Positions 11,134 to 18,733 of a stretch of 21,640 nt of DNA are shown here, one piece after another. The notes beneath the pieces were generated by a model that saw only the letters and a list, made by a program, of their open reading frames with translations, was not told the DNA's origin and made no database searches. The stretch spans positions 1 to 21,640 of IMG/VR virus record IMGVR_UViG_3300009601_000015; one strand, written 5' to 3'. How positions within the stretch are numbered: position 1 is the stretch's first letter; each line of letters starts with the position of its first letter. The stretch is from a virus. Both the position numbers and the translations under genes were made by a program.

Positions 11134-11441
11134 GCATTGTATTTAAACCAAAACTAACTTTTAATTTTGCTAGCGGTAAAATGCAACCAAAAACTAAGAC
11201 ATTTTCACGCTCAAACATTTATTGGAAAACTACTGAACTAACTAATCTGGTAGAATTACGCTCCATTGGATTGTCGTACAAAGACTGCGCTAAACTTCTA
11301 GGTAGGTCACAATCATCTTGTGTAGCAGCAGCAGATGCTAATGATTTGCACTCTAGGATAGCCAAAAAACGACAACAACTAATAAATCAGGCATTAAACA
11401 ATGACTTTGAAACAAAAAATAGCGCAACAGCAGCAAATTAA
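11130..11441 (+). CDS. Small HTH protein, 103 aa
   Basis: After a basic N-terminus (KLTFNFASGKMQPKTKTFSR), residues about 31-75 read YWKTTELTNLVELRSIGLSY and KDCAKLLGRSQSSCVAAADA. This is a GcrA/SANT-like HTH with W-x-x-x-E-L-x-x-L-x-x-L-x-x-x-G-L-S-x-x-x-x-A-x-x-L-G-R-S. The C-terminus is Gln/Asn-rich. It resembles the HTH parts of the proteins at 10843 and 6558. AGGG lies in the overlap with the preceding gene. Its last 41 bases overlap the next small gene. Confidence 0.72.
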   Translation: MSIVFKPKLTFNFASGKMQPKTKTFSRSNIYWKTTELTNLVELRSIGLSYKDCAKLLGRSQSSCVAAADANDLHSRIAKKRQQLINQALNNDFETKNSATAAN

Positions 11442-11562
11442 TCAATTAAAGATTGAAATGGAGGCTTATGATGATGCGGTTAAAGGTGGAAGTAAATTTA
11501 GCAAGTATTACGAAACTAAATCTGCCGCTATTAAAGCCAAGATAGAATCTATTTCAACTTAA
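11401..11562 (+). CDS. Hypothetical small basic coiled-coil protein, 53 aa
   Basis: The frame starts at an ATG inside the preceding gene (MTLKQKIAQQQQINQLKIEM) and continues as a charged helix ending TKSAAIKAKIESIST. A later Met (residue 20, position 11458) is another possible start, just after the preceding gene; neither has a strong SD. The pattern looks like a coiled coil. The 3' end overlaps the end of the convergent holin-like gene by 14 bp. The length and lack of SD make it less certain than its neighbours, but it fills the rightward operon exactly to its end. Confidence 0.5.
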   Translation: MTLKQKIAQQQQINQLKIEMEAYDDAVKGGSKFSKYYETKSAAIKAKIESIST

Positions 11563-11989
11563 TCCCACCTAGCTTGCCAGACATTAGTTTGGTGAGCAAT
11601 CCACGCATACCGAATTTCACGATATACACACCCAATACTAGGTATTGATACCAATCAGGCATAGCAGAAAATGATTCAAATGCTGCTGAAACTTCTGCTT
11701 GATAGCCTAAAAAAGAAGCTGCTATAGGAACCAGTAACAAAGCAATCATTATTTCATCTAAAAATGATTTATCCATTTGTTGCATTGCCACTAAGTCAAG
11801 ATTAAAGTCTTGTGTCTGACCATCATCAGCTAGCTTGTTAGCTGCTCTAGCACCTGCTGTCTTAACGTCTGCTTCTGCTTGTAAACCTACAATAGCTGCT
11901 GCTGACTTAGCCTTTGCGACTTGGTTCTTACCTTCTAAATATGTCTTACCAATACTTGCTATTGGATTTAAAAAGCTTAGAAAACTCAT
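11549..11989 (-). CDS. Holin-like membrane protein, 146 aa
   Basis: The N-terminal half is a charged, Ala-rich helix (KNQVAKAKSAAAIVGLQAEA). After DKSFLDE come two hydrophobic segments, about 79-97 (EIMIALLLVPIAASFLGY) and about 112-132 (DWYQYLVLGVYIVKFGMRGL), with a basic C-terminus. The layout, including the D-E-x(n)-L-L-x-x-P pattern and M-P-x-W-Y-Q-Y, matches what I know of the GTA_holin_3TM-type holins, which open the inner membrane at lysis. The gene starts at the stop of the M15 peptidase gene, as expected for an endolysin-holin cassette. The family assignment is from memory of the pattern. Confidence 0.7.
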   Translation of the reverse strand: MSFLSFLNPIASIGKTYLEGKNQVAKAKSAAAIVGLQAEADVKTAGARAANKLADDGQTQDFNLDLVAMQQMDKSFLDEIMIALLLVPIAASFLGYQAEVSAAFESFSAMPDWYQYLVLGVYIVKFGMRGLLTKLMSGKLGGIKLK

Positions 11990-12354
11990 TAGTAACTCCA
12001 GACAGTGGGCCGTGAATAGCCACTGGCTTTGTCTAGATCATCTAAGTGAATAAATCTTGAACTGCCCTTCTGAGCAACGCCTATACCTGTAATGCCATAA
12101 GCTAGTGCCACTTCAATAAGTTTGTGAGCCTTATCACCTCGTACAGCAATGTCAATAGCCCTTCCTGACGCGTGTGAGCCTGCTTTAGCCTTCTTTTCTT
12201 CAATGGGGTGTGTAGGGTGTCTGTATGCAGAAGTCACCGTGAACGGGAAATCACACACCTTCCTAATGGTATTTATTTTATACATAAAAGAATCATCCAT
12301 TTTGCACTCACCAGTGTGGCTGCATTTTAATTCATCTTCTGTAAAATAATTCAT
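11989..12354 (-). CDS. M15-type peptidase, endolysin (L-Ala-D-Glu/D-Ala-D-Ala type), 121 aa
   Basis: The protein is a single Peptidase_M15_3-like domain: MNYFTEDELKCSHTGECKMD, then FTVTSAYRHPTHPIE and the zinc motif GSHASGRAIDIAV (H-x-x-G-x-A-x-D), and the C-terminal third ligand FIHLDD. These metallopeptidases cut stem peptides or crosslinks of peptidoglycan. The length (121 aa) is that of phage endolysins of this family. There is no signal peptide, so release through the adjacent holin-like protein is expected. The start and end share bases with both neighbours. Confidence 0.92.
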   Translation of the reverse strand: MNYFTEDELKCSHTGECKMDDSFMYKINTIRKVCDFPFTVTSAYRHPTHPIEEKKAKAGSHASGRAIDIAVRGDKAHKLIEVALAYGITGIGVAQKGSSRFIHLDDLDKASGYSRPTVWSY

Positions 12355-12638
12355 TAGTAATTACCTTCCCAGACCCTTAACTTATCAAATTCACCTGACA
12401 ACATTTTACGCTTAACTACGTCTTGTGCGGCAGGATCATCCCATTTAACGCCAGCCTCTTTGAGCCATTCACCCATTAATGCCCTATCAATTACACCAAC
12501 ACATACAGATTCACCAAAATGAGCATTTCCATTCTGTCGCATTGCTTCGGCTTGATTTAATGCCGAACTGTAATCTTGCTGTTTAACGTGGATTAACTTA
12601 TCCCCGTCTTTATAAAATTGTTCGCTAATCTTAGCCAT
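12354..12638 (-). CDS. Hypothetical protein between capsid and lysis genes, 94 aa
   Basis: The protein starts MAKISEQFYKDGDKLIHVKQ, with an AAGGA SD placed directly after the T-run of the capsid-gene terminator. It contains QDYSSALNQAEAMRQNGNAH and ends DKLRVWEGNY. The fold is probably helical. I recall similar short proteins following capsid genes in podoviruses but know no function. Expression would need read-through of the terminator at 12649-12679, as no promoter is seen in the gap. Confidence 0.7.
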   Translation of the reverse strand: MAKISEQFYKDGDKLIHVKQQDYSSALNQAEAMRQNGNAHFGESVCVGVIDRALMGEWLKEAGVKWDDPAAQDVVKRKMLSGEFDKLRVWEGNY

Positions 12639-12648
12639 AATAATTCCT

Positions 12649-12679
12649 TAAAAAAAAGGGGCGCAAAAGCACCCCCTTT
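12649..12679 (-). terminator. Intrinsic terminator after the major capsid gene
   Basis: On the minus strand AAAGGGGGTGC pairs with GCGCCCCTTTT (two G-T pairs) around a TTTT loop, and the stem runs straight into a T-run. It lies 20 bases after the capsid stop, so it would give a strong capsid mRNA end with partial read-through into the lysis genes, as in T7 after gene 10. Confidence 0.85.
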
Positions 12680-12698
12680 GTGCATAACTAAATTATGT

Positions 12699-13652
12699 TT
12701 AGCTATCGGTACAATCAGCAACTAGGCCCAATGCAGCTTGTGAACGAACAACCAAAGTTGCTTCACAGACTACTTGACGATGCTCGTTGTCACCTGTTTT
12801 AGCAAGTGCTTCGTTTTTCATTGGACGTAGAGTAGCCAATGCTAGCTTATCGTTTTCGATAATCCAAACATCACGCGAGCGACTTTCACGAACTGGCTGG
12901 AACGAAACGCTGCCCCAAGGTGTTAGATAGACCGCAATATTGTTGTCTACTGAACCTGTAGCTCCATTCTGACGCTGGTTGTTATTACCAACAAATCCCA
13001 ATGCTTTGTTCATTTGGAAAGCTGAAAGGTAAACAGTATCAGGCTTGCCGCCAGAAGCCCAAACTTGCTGCATACAAGAATCAAACTTAGCTTGGTTGAA
13101 TACTGACTTAGTACCATCTGTACGAGCAGTAGCACCAGCTACAGCACCAGAAGGGTTAGCCCCGTTTGCACCAATGTTTACTACGTTGGTCTTTAGCCAA
13201 GCACCAAGGCCAGCCAATTTTCGTGGAGTAGTAGCATTACCAGCTACGCGAGCAATGTTTTCAAACAAAGCTTTTTCCATATCTAGCTTTTGCTCTGTAG
13301 CAACACGAATGATATTGTAGCTCATTTCTGAGTTACTACGTCCAGCCGCTTCAACAACATCGTTTGTGCCAGAAGTAATCACAGAATTTTTGAAAATCTG
13401 TGTGTAGTTACCAATCCTATCGGTAGCTGTTACAGCTTGTGCGCCAGTATCTCCACCTTCTACATGGTGGTTAGCTGCTGCTGCGCGTAATGCGTTTGTT
13501 TGCCATTCATGGAAAGTATTAGTTGCCTTTACTTTGGCGATTGCGCTAAGTAATGGAGTTTCTTCGGGTGATACGTCATAGATTACATTAGACAAGTCTT
13601 CACGAATACCTTTGGTATCGTATGTGTCAAATGTGTGAGTTGGTTGTGCCAT
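12699..13652 (-). CDS. Major capsid protein, SU10/DUF5309 type, 317 aa
   Basis: The protein starts MAQPTHTFDTYDTKGIREDL and continues SNVIYDVSPEETPLLSAIAK, the characteristic opening of the DUF5309 family, now called SU10 major capsid protein, an HK97-like fold. Further family features are WQTNALRAAAANHHVEGGDT, GNYTQIFKNSVITSGTNDVV and the C-terminal HRQVVCEATLVVRSQAALGL. The length is typical (about 310-350 aa). It has an AGGAAG SD eight bases before the ATG and a strong terminator after it. The scaffold-like gene lies immediately upstream and the portal gene two genes upstream, the standard head-gene order. Confidence 0.92.
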   Translation of the reverse strand: MAQPTHTFDTYDTKGIREDLSNVIYDVSPEETPLLSAIAKVKATNTFHEWQTNALRAAAANHHVEGGDTGAQAVTATDRIGNYTQIFKNSVITSGTNDVVEAAGRSNSEMSYNIIRVATEQKLDMEKALFENIARVAGNATTPRKLAGLGAWLKTNVVNIGANGANPSGAVAGATARTDGTKSVFNQAKFDSCMQQVWASGGKPDTVYLSAFQMNKALGFVGNNNQRQNGATGSVDNNIAVYLTPWGSVSFQPVRESRSRDVWIIENDKLALATLRPMKNEALAKTGDNEHRQVVCEATLVVRSQAALGLVADCTDS

Positions 13653-13679
13653 GATAATTTCTTCCTAAATAATTTAAGT

Positions 13680-14660
13680 TTAACTTTCAAACAATAATGC
13701 GGCAGCGTCATGTATACTGCCTGACTTTTTCAACTGAGACATTTTTTTAACGCGCATTTTAGCCATACTATCAGGTTGTTTTTTAGCACCAGCTTTCATT
13801 AACGGTCTAGCTTTTTTGAGTTTGGATTGTACATTTCCTTCCCCTTTAAGCATTTGATCGTATAGCATTGCTTTATGTAGAACTTTCATTGCTCGGTGGT
13901 CAATAATTGACGACATTTCTTCTGAACTGTAGCCCTCACTCATACCTTGCTTTAATAAGCTTTCTTTCATTTTGGCTGCTTTAGTAGCGTCACCAAATTC
14001 TGGGATTGCTTTAGTAAGTTCTGACATTTGCTCCTGCAAGTGGACTTTACTAGCCTGTCCTTGCGCTTGCTGCATTGCTTCATTTTGCTGGTTTAATTGC
14101 TGCTGCTGGACTTGGAACTTACCCATATCTTCACGATAAGTAGCGTCTGCTTCAATGTACCCTAGTGGGTCATTTTGCAATAACTCTTTCGCGGGTGGAG
14201 TAGGCTGTACCATAACCCCCTGCTGCTGCACCTGTTGCATTAGCTGATTAAGACTTTCACGCTGCTGATTTAGGCCATTATAGGCTTCTTCCGCTTGCTT
14301 TCTAGCCTCTGCTGCTTGTTTCATGCCCTTTTGAATATATTGCTGGCCTGAATAGTCTCGCTTTAGATCATCTAGAGTTACTTCTACATTTTCCCCATCA
14401 ACTTTAATGGAGTAAGTATTAGGCTCAACTTGATCGGCTTCCTGTTCGTCCGATGCTTCATATTCACCTTCATTTTCATCTTCTAATTCTGCGTATTCTG
14501 CATCATCATCAGATTCCAATTCAGATTCTTGCTCAACCTCTGTATCTTCAACATCTACCATTTCGGTTTCAGTATTATTTACTTCGGTTGTTTCTGGCTC
14601 TACTTGAACCAATAGTGCATTTGCTGCACTTTCTAAACTTACTGGGTTAGTCGTTTCCAC
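13680..14660 (-). CDS. Scaffold-like head assembly protein, 326 aa, GTG start
   Basis: The start is a GTG at 14660 with AAAGGA seven bases upstream; no ATG fits better. The first 100 residues are extremely acidic (VDVEDTEVEQESELESDDDA), followed by a Gln-rich helical part (about 115-215, QAEEAYNGLNQQRESLNQLM, QVQQQQLNQQNEAMQQAQGQ) and a basic C-terminus (KKARPLMKAGAKKQ). An acidic, coiled-coil protein with a basic C-terminal capsid-binding end, encoded directly upstream of the capsid gene, is the standard profile of a phage scaffolding protein. The call rests on composition and position rather than motif. Confidence 0.8.
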   Translation of the reverse strand: METTNPVSLESAANALLVQVEPETTEVNNTETEMVDVEDTEVEQESELESDDDAEYAELEDENEGEYEASDEQEADQVEPNTYSIKVDGENVEVTLDDLKRDYSGQQYIQKGMKQAAEARKQAEEAYNGLNQQRESLNQLMQQVQQQGVMVQPTPPAKELLQNDPLGYIEADATYREDMGKFQVQQQQLNQQNEAMQQAQGQASKVHLQEQMSELTKAIPEFGDATKAAKMKESLLKQGMSEGYSSEEMSSIIDHRAMKVLHKAMLYDQMLKGEGNVQSKLKKARPLMKAGAKKQPDSMAKMRVKKMSQLKKSGSIHDAAALLFES

Positions 14661-14671
14661 GGTGCTATCCT

Positions 14672-14896
14672 TTATTTGCTGCGTTTGTCTTTCATATCCT
14701 GATTAGTAACTGCATTTTTCAAAATATGTTCAAACTGGTTTAATGCCTGCGTCATTGCATAAGCATCTTCTCTAGTTTCCGTGTCGGATTTGCTAGACTT
14801 TAAAAACTTTTTTATCTGTTCTTGTCGGATTATATCAAATACTGTAGTAAATGTATCATCTTTGAGTAAATGTTCTGCTTGAGCTTTTAAGATCAT
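14672..14896 (-). CDS. Hypothetical small helical protein between portal and scaffold, 74 aa
   Basis: The protein starts MILKAQAEHLLKDDTFTTVF and continues DIIRQEQIKKFLKSSKSDTE; it is helical, charged and cysteine-free. The start overlaps the portal stop by ATGA. I recall similar small genes at this place in other portal-scaffold-capsid clusters, with no established function. A head-assembly cofactor is plausible only from position. Confidence 0.75.
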   Translation of the reverse strand: MILKAQAEHLLKDDTFTTVFDIIRQEQIKKFLKSSKSDTETREDAYAMTQALNQFEHILKNAVTNQDMKDKRSK

Positions 14897-17064
14897 AGCA
14901 TATTGCCCATTTCATCTCGTGGAGAATTCTGCATCACCCTGACACGTTCAACGTCAACTGCTGTACCGTACTGGCCTAGAATCTTAGCAGCCTCCACAAG
15001 AAGGTCTTGGTTCATCTGGTCACGCTCTAAGTCATTAGACGACTGCAATTCACGATACTTTAGTTGCAATTCAGCCAATTCTTGACCTTGTTTAGATTGC
15101 ATTTCAGCAGCTTTAACTTGCATATTCGCTTGCATCTTGATCTGATCGCCCTGCATCTTGCCCTGCAACTTCATTTGCTGTCCCTGCATACTGGCCTGTG
15201 CTTTAATTTGTTCAGCTTGAATCAATGCTTGTGCCATTGGGTCGCCCTGCTCACCTTGCTCGGCTTGTGCGGCTTGCTCTGCCATTTGTGCCATTAGCTG
15301 TTGCTCGGTTGCATCATCCATAGGTGCATAATAACGATCTGCATTATTGAACCCAGATAATGCCAAAGTATCTGCTAAAGTGTTACGCATTTGTGTCATT
15401 GAAACTAAGCCATTTTGTGGCCCGTAAGTCTGCCAAATCTGCTGTTGAGTTTGGAATGTCTGCATTAGTGCGGCTGCTTTAGCATCTGCTTGACCAGTTC
15501 CTAATCCAACATTAATTTCCATATCCATAGTTGCATCCCAAACACTTGGGTCAACAGGTACAAATTGCCCGTTTAAGCGCATCATTTGCTCGTCTGGGGA
15601 GTTTTGTATTGCAACGTGTAGCATTAGTTGAAATAGCTTCTTAGTCCCTTCTGCAAGGTTTCTAGCCATAACTTCTACTTGTCCAGCACCAGCTTGGGCC
15701 GTAAGTGCTGCGGCTGTAGCAGACGTATTTTGAAGCATATCAGGGTTTAATCCCATGCTCATTTTGCTAATGCCCGTTTTCTCTTCAACTAACATATCTA
15801 AATACTGTAACGCTGGAAGCGTAGAACCTGCCACAAATGGAACCGTTAATGGATTAACAGAACCAATTTGCTCACTACGAATGATTGCACCAATCTCGTT
15901 GTTAAGCACATCGTCCATTTCCACCATATCTTCATTAACTTCAAGTCGTGGCGTGTTTACCAATGCTACGTTATCTAGTATTCCGCGTAGTACGCTAGTA
16001 GTAGTGTCTTGATCGTTAATAACCAATTCCGCTAATGAACGACCATAAAATGCGTGTGGTTCTGGGTCTACATGAAAATCAGCAAATGGTGCTTTATCCC
16101 AAGGCTCCATTTCAAGCACTTCATAACCAGTACCACCACAAACAAATTTATGAAGGGTAGGTATCCCGTCACCTTCTGCATCTATTCTTAGGTAAGCTTC
16201 TGTGACTAAAACTAATCTCATTGAAGGGTCATTATCAACTGTTTCATCATCTTGGATTGCATCACCAAAACGCTGTATTTTTTCTACACTTCCAATTAAA
16301 GTGTTTTCATCTGAACCACTTAGATTATCAACTACATCTTGGTCAAATCCCATTGCTACAAGGTCGCCAGCGCGTTTCTCGCTTCTGTGACAAACAATGT
16401 AAGCATCCTCAATGGATTTAGCTGAACCGTCAATGAAAAACTCTTCTGGGGGAATACCTTCAATGACCATTTCCCCCTCTTCATACTTGTGAGAAATAAC
16501 CATACTATGAACATTTCGCTCAATTTCTAAGCCAAATTCATCCATTTCCATTTCAATGTCTTGTCGATGCTTTACAACCTCAACACCTTCTTTGTTAACC
16601 AAAACCTGCATTTCTTGATCTGATAGATTCTCATAAGTGTAAGATTTAGCAATAGTCTCAGTATTCCACCAGACCTTAACCAGACCTACTTTTTTTACTA
16701 AAGAATCATGTATGGCGTTACTAAGTACGTTATAACCGCCCACTTTGTTAAATACCCAGTGGCAATAAGCCGTTGCTTGTTCAGCATTAGCCACATCTTC
16801 TGGGCCTTTAGGCGTAAACTCAACAAACTTATTGTTAGACATAAAGATACGCATAAGGCTTGGTTTAGCACCCCGAACCACATCACGAACTTTGGTAGAA
16901 ACTACCCTTGAGCGACCCTCTTCATGCTCTAGGTCTACATTTCCGTCAAAATAACTTTGTGCGCGTTCACGTTGGCTTGCTATATCTGAATCAACGTAAT
17001 CAATGGCAGATTGAATAGCTGTCGTGATTGCACTTTGAATATCCTGCTCTGACATTTTTGGCAT
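14893..17064 (-). CDS. Portal protein, P22/SU10-like, 723 aa
   Basis: This long protein has portal features: N-terminal DYVDSDIASQRERAQSYFDG, then VVSTKVRDVVRGAKPSLMRI and FVEFTPKGPEDVANAEQATA; the core IEGIPPEEFFIDGSAKSIED; the clip/stem region FYGRSLAELVINDQDTTTSV and SMGLNPDMLQNTSATAAAL. The C-terminal 150 residues are Gln/Met-rich helix (MKLQGKMQGDQIKMQANMQV), like the long helical barrel of the P22 portal, whose length (725 aa) it nearly equals. The portal forms the dodecameric DNA gate and nucleates head assembly. It starts on the last base of the preceding stop (TAATG) with an AAAGGAAC SD. Confidence 0.93.
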   Translation of the reverse strand: MPKMSEQDIQSAITTAIQSAIDYVDSDIASQRERAQSYFDGNVDLEHEEGRSRVVSTKVRDVVRGAKPSLMRIFMSNNKFVEFTPKGPEDVANAEQATAYCHWVFNKVGGYNVLSNAIHDSLVKKVGLVKVWWNTETIAKSYTYENLSDQEMQVLVNKEGVEVVKHRQDIEMEMDEFGLEIERNVHSMVISHKYEEGEMVIEGIPPEEFFIDGSAKSIEDAYIVCHRSEKRAGDLVAMGFDQDVVDNLSGSDENTLIGSVEKIQRFGDAIQDDETVDNDPSMRLVLVTEAYLRIDAEGDGIPTLHKFVCGGTGYEVLEMEPWDKAPFADFHVDPEPHAFYGRSLAELVINDQDTTTSVLRGILDNVALVNTPRLEVNEDMVEMDDVLNNEIGAIIRSEQIGSVNPLTVPFVAGSTLPALQYLDMLVEEKTGISKMSMGLNPDMLQNTSATAAALTAQAGAGQVEVMARNLAEGTKKLFQLMLHVAIQNSPDEQMMRLNGQFVPVDPSVWDATMDMEINVGLGTGQADAKAAALMQTFQTQQQIWQTYGPQNGLVSMTQMRNTLADTLALSGFNNADRYYAPMDDATEQQLMAQMAEQAAQAEQGEQGDPMAQALIQAEQIKAQASMQGQQMKLQGKMQGDQIKMQANMQVKAAEMQSKQGQELAELQLKYRELQSSNDLERDQMNQDLLVEAAKILGQYGTAVDVERVRVMQNSPRDEMGNML

Positions 17065-18725
17065 TACTGCTGTTCCTTTGGCTGCTGTGATTGGTAAATC
17101 AAGTTCAAAGCCTGACCTACATTAACGTCTGGTGCTAATCCTAGCAATCCCTGTGTAGCCCTACTTAACTGTCCTGCTTTAAATGCGGCTTCACCAACAA
17201 ATCTTGGAGAAGAAGCAGCTACGTTAGCAAGCATTAAAGGTATTCCACCAACACTATTAGCAACAAATGCGGCTGGTACTGCTGTAGCACCTTGTATTCC
17301 TCTTGGTACAGGACTATTTAAAGAACTACCAGCAGCCATTGGCAATACATTACTTCCACCAGCACTATCTAAGTTTTCAGCTAATTGTTTTTTCATGCCA
17401 AAACCAGTGTTAAGATTATTTCTTACAGATTGCTGCAAAGCCCTAATAGCAGCTTCTTGACTAGCTTTATCACCTAATTTAAATGCTTTTTCTAGTTGCT
17501 CTACTAATCCAGCCTGCCTAGAATAATCTTCCATCATTTTTGAGTAGCTTGGTGATTGTATCTTAATCTCTTTATCAATGCCGTTTCTTATTTGATTAAC
17601 TGCTAGTCTTGCTTGACTTCCATACTCTTGCTTTTCAACAATAGAATATATTTTTTGTTTTAACTGATCTATATCTACTGGAGTGTGAAAATCAGATGGG
17701 TTTTTTGCTTTCCAATCATTAACAAGTTTTTGGGCAGCTTTAACGGCCTTAAATCCTGCTTCATTTATTACTTCACCTTTGTAAACAACCATATTCAATG
17801 CTTTAGTTACCGCATCATCAATGCCAGAAAAGGTAATTATCTGTTTGTTTGCTGAAAGAGCTTTTTGATTTGCTTTGTATTGATTGTTTTTTGCTATTTT
17901 CATGTTTAAAAGAGCATCTTTTGCCTGAGTAAGAATAGTTTGAACATCTATATTTCCACGCATTGCTCCTGTAAATGCTTCTGCTGACGCTCCACCTTCT
18001 GCACCAGACTTATATGCTTGCTCAACAGCGTCTACGCCTGCGCCACTAGCAGTTCCAGTATAAAACTTAGTTCCAAAGCCACCCACTTTTCCTGTAGCAG
18101 CTACACCTTTACCTAGCAACATTATTGGGTCTACATAAGACGCAGTTTTAGCTAATGTTTCCGTTGCTTTTAATGGTAGTCCAACCTTAGAACCAAGCCC
18201 TGCGCCAGTAGAAAGTACCGTAGCAGCATCAGCCATAACCGAAGCTGGGTCTTCTGCAACAGCTTTCTTTAAACCTTCAAGGGAACCATACCGTTCTGCA
18301 TAAAATTCAGCTATAGCACTTGAGGCTTGTATTGATTCTTCTGTTGATTGATTATCAAATAAAGTTTCACTAACATCTTCTGCAATGTCTGAATCTATGC
18401 TTCCAAGAATTAATTTATTCTTTGCTGCACCAGCCCCATAAACTGCTTTTAATATTCCATTTAAAGTATCAGATGGATTTGTTATGGCTGTGTATATATC
18501 ACTAACTACACCAGCAAATGAAGATGGAAAGTTAGTAAAAGCACGACCAGCTACATCAATAGCAGACATTTCTTCATAGTTATCATTTGTCTGTTGACTA
18601 GCAATGTTAACTTGATCTGGTGTCATATTTGACGGATGAATTTTACTTAAATCAGCAGGGATATTAGCTATGTTTAAATCTGCTGAACTTTCCATATCCC
18701 AAGGATTAACGGTTGTATCTGCCAT
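17064..18725 (-). CDS. Putative virion/ejection protein, 553 aa
   Basis: The protein starts MADTTVNPWDMESSADLNIA. It is Ala/Gly-rich with amphipathic helices and few cysteines. A central block, YGSLEGLKKAVAEDPASVMA followed by DAATVLSTGAGLG, resembles a segment I associate with internal virion (ejection-type) proteins of podoviruses, and the Lys-rich helical middle (DVQTILTQAKDALLNMKIAK) fits a rod-like particle component. There is no transmembrane helix or enzyme motif. It lies between a 368-aa protein and the portal in one tightly spaced leftward unit. Role inferred from context; no family named with confidence. Confidence 0.7.
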   Translation of the reverse strand: MADTTVNPWDMESSADLNIANIPADLSKIHPSNMTPDQVNIASQQTNDNYEEMSAIDVAGRAFTNFPSSFAGVVSDIYTAITNPSDTLNGILKAVYGAGAAKNKLILGSIDSDIAEDVSETLFDNQSTEESIQASSAIAEFYAERYGSLEGLKKAVAEDPASVMADAATVLSTGAGLGSKVGLPLKATETLAKTASYVDPIMLLGKGVAATGKVGGFGTKFYTGTASGAGVDAVEQAYKSGAEGGASAEAFTGAMRGNIDVQTILTQAKDALLNMKIAKNNQYKANQKALSANKQIITFSGIDDAVTKALNMVVYKGEVINEAGFKAVKAAQKLVNDWKAKNPSDFHTPVDIDQLKQKIYSIVEKQEYGSQARLAVNQIRNGIDKEIKIQSPSYSKMMEDYSRQAGLVEQLEKAFKLGDKASQEAAIRALQQSVRNNLNTGFGMKKQLAENLDSAGGSNVLPMAAGSSLNSPVPRGIQGATAVPAAFVANSVGGIPLMLANVAASSPRFVGEAAFKAGQLSRATQGLLGLAPDVNVGQALNLIYQSQQPKEQQ

Positions 18726-18733
18726 AACTATTC

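Noticed and set aside
15755-16012. Rightward frames inside the portal gene (also at 13045-13320 and 14903-15297)
   Set aside because: They are antisense to clear portal and capsid genes, low complexity and without SDs.
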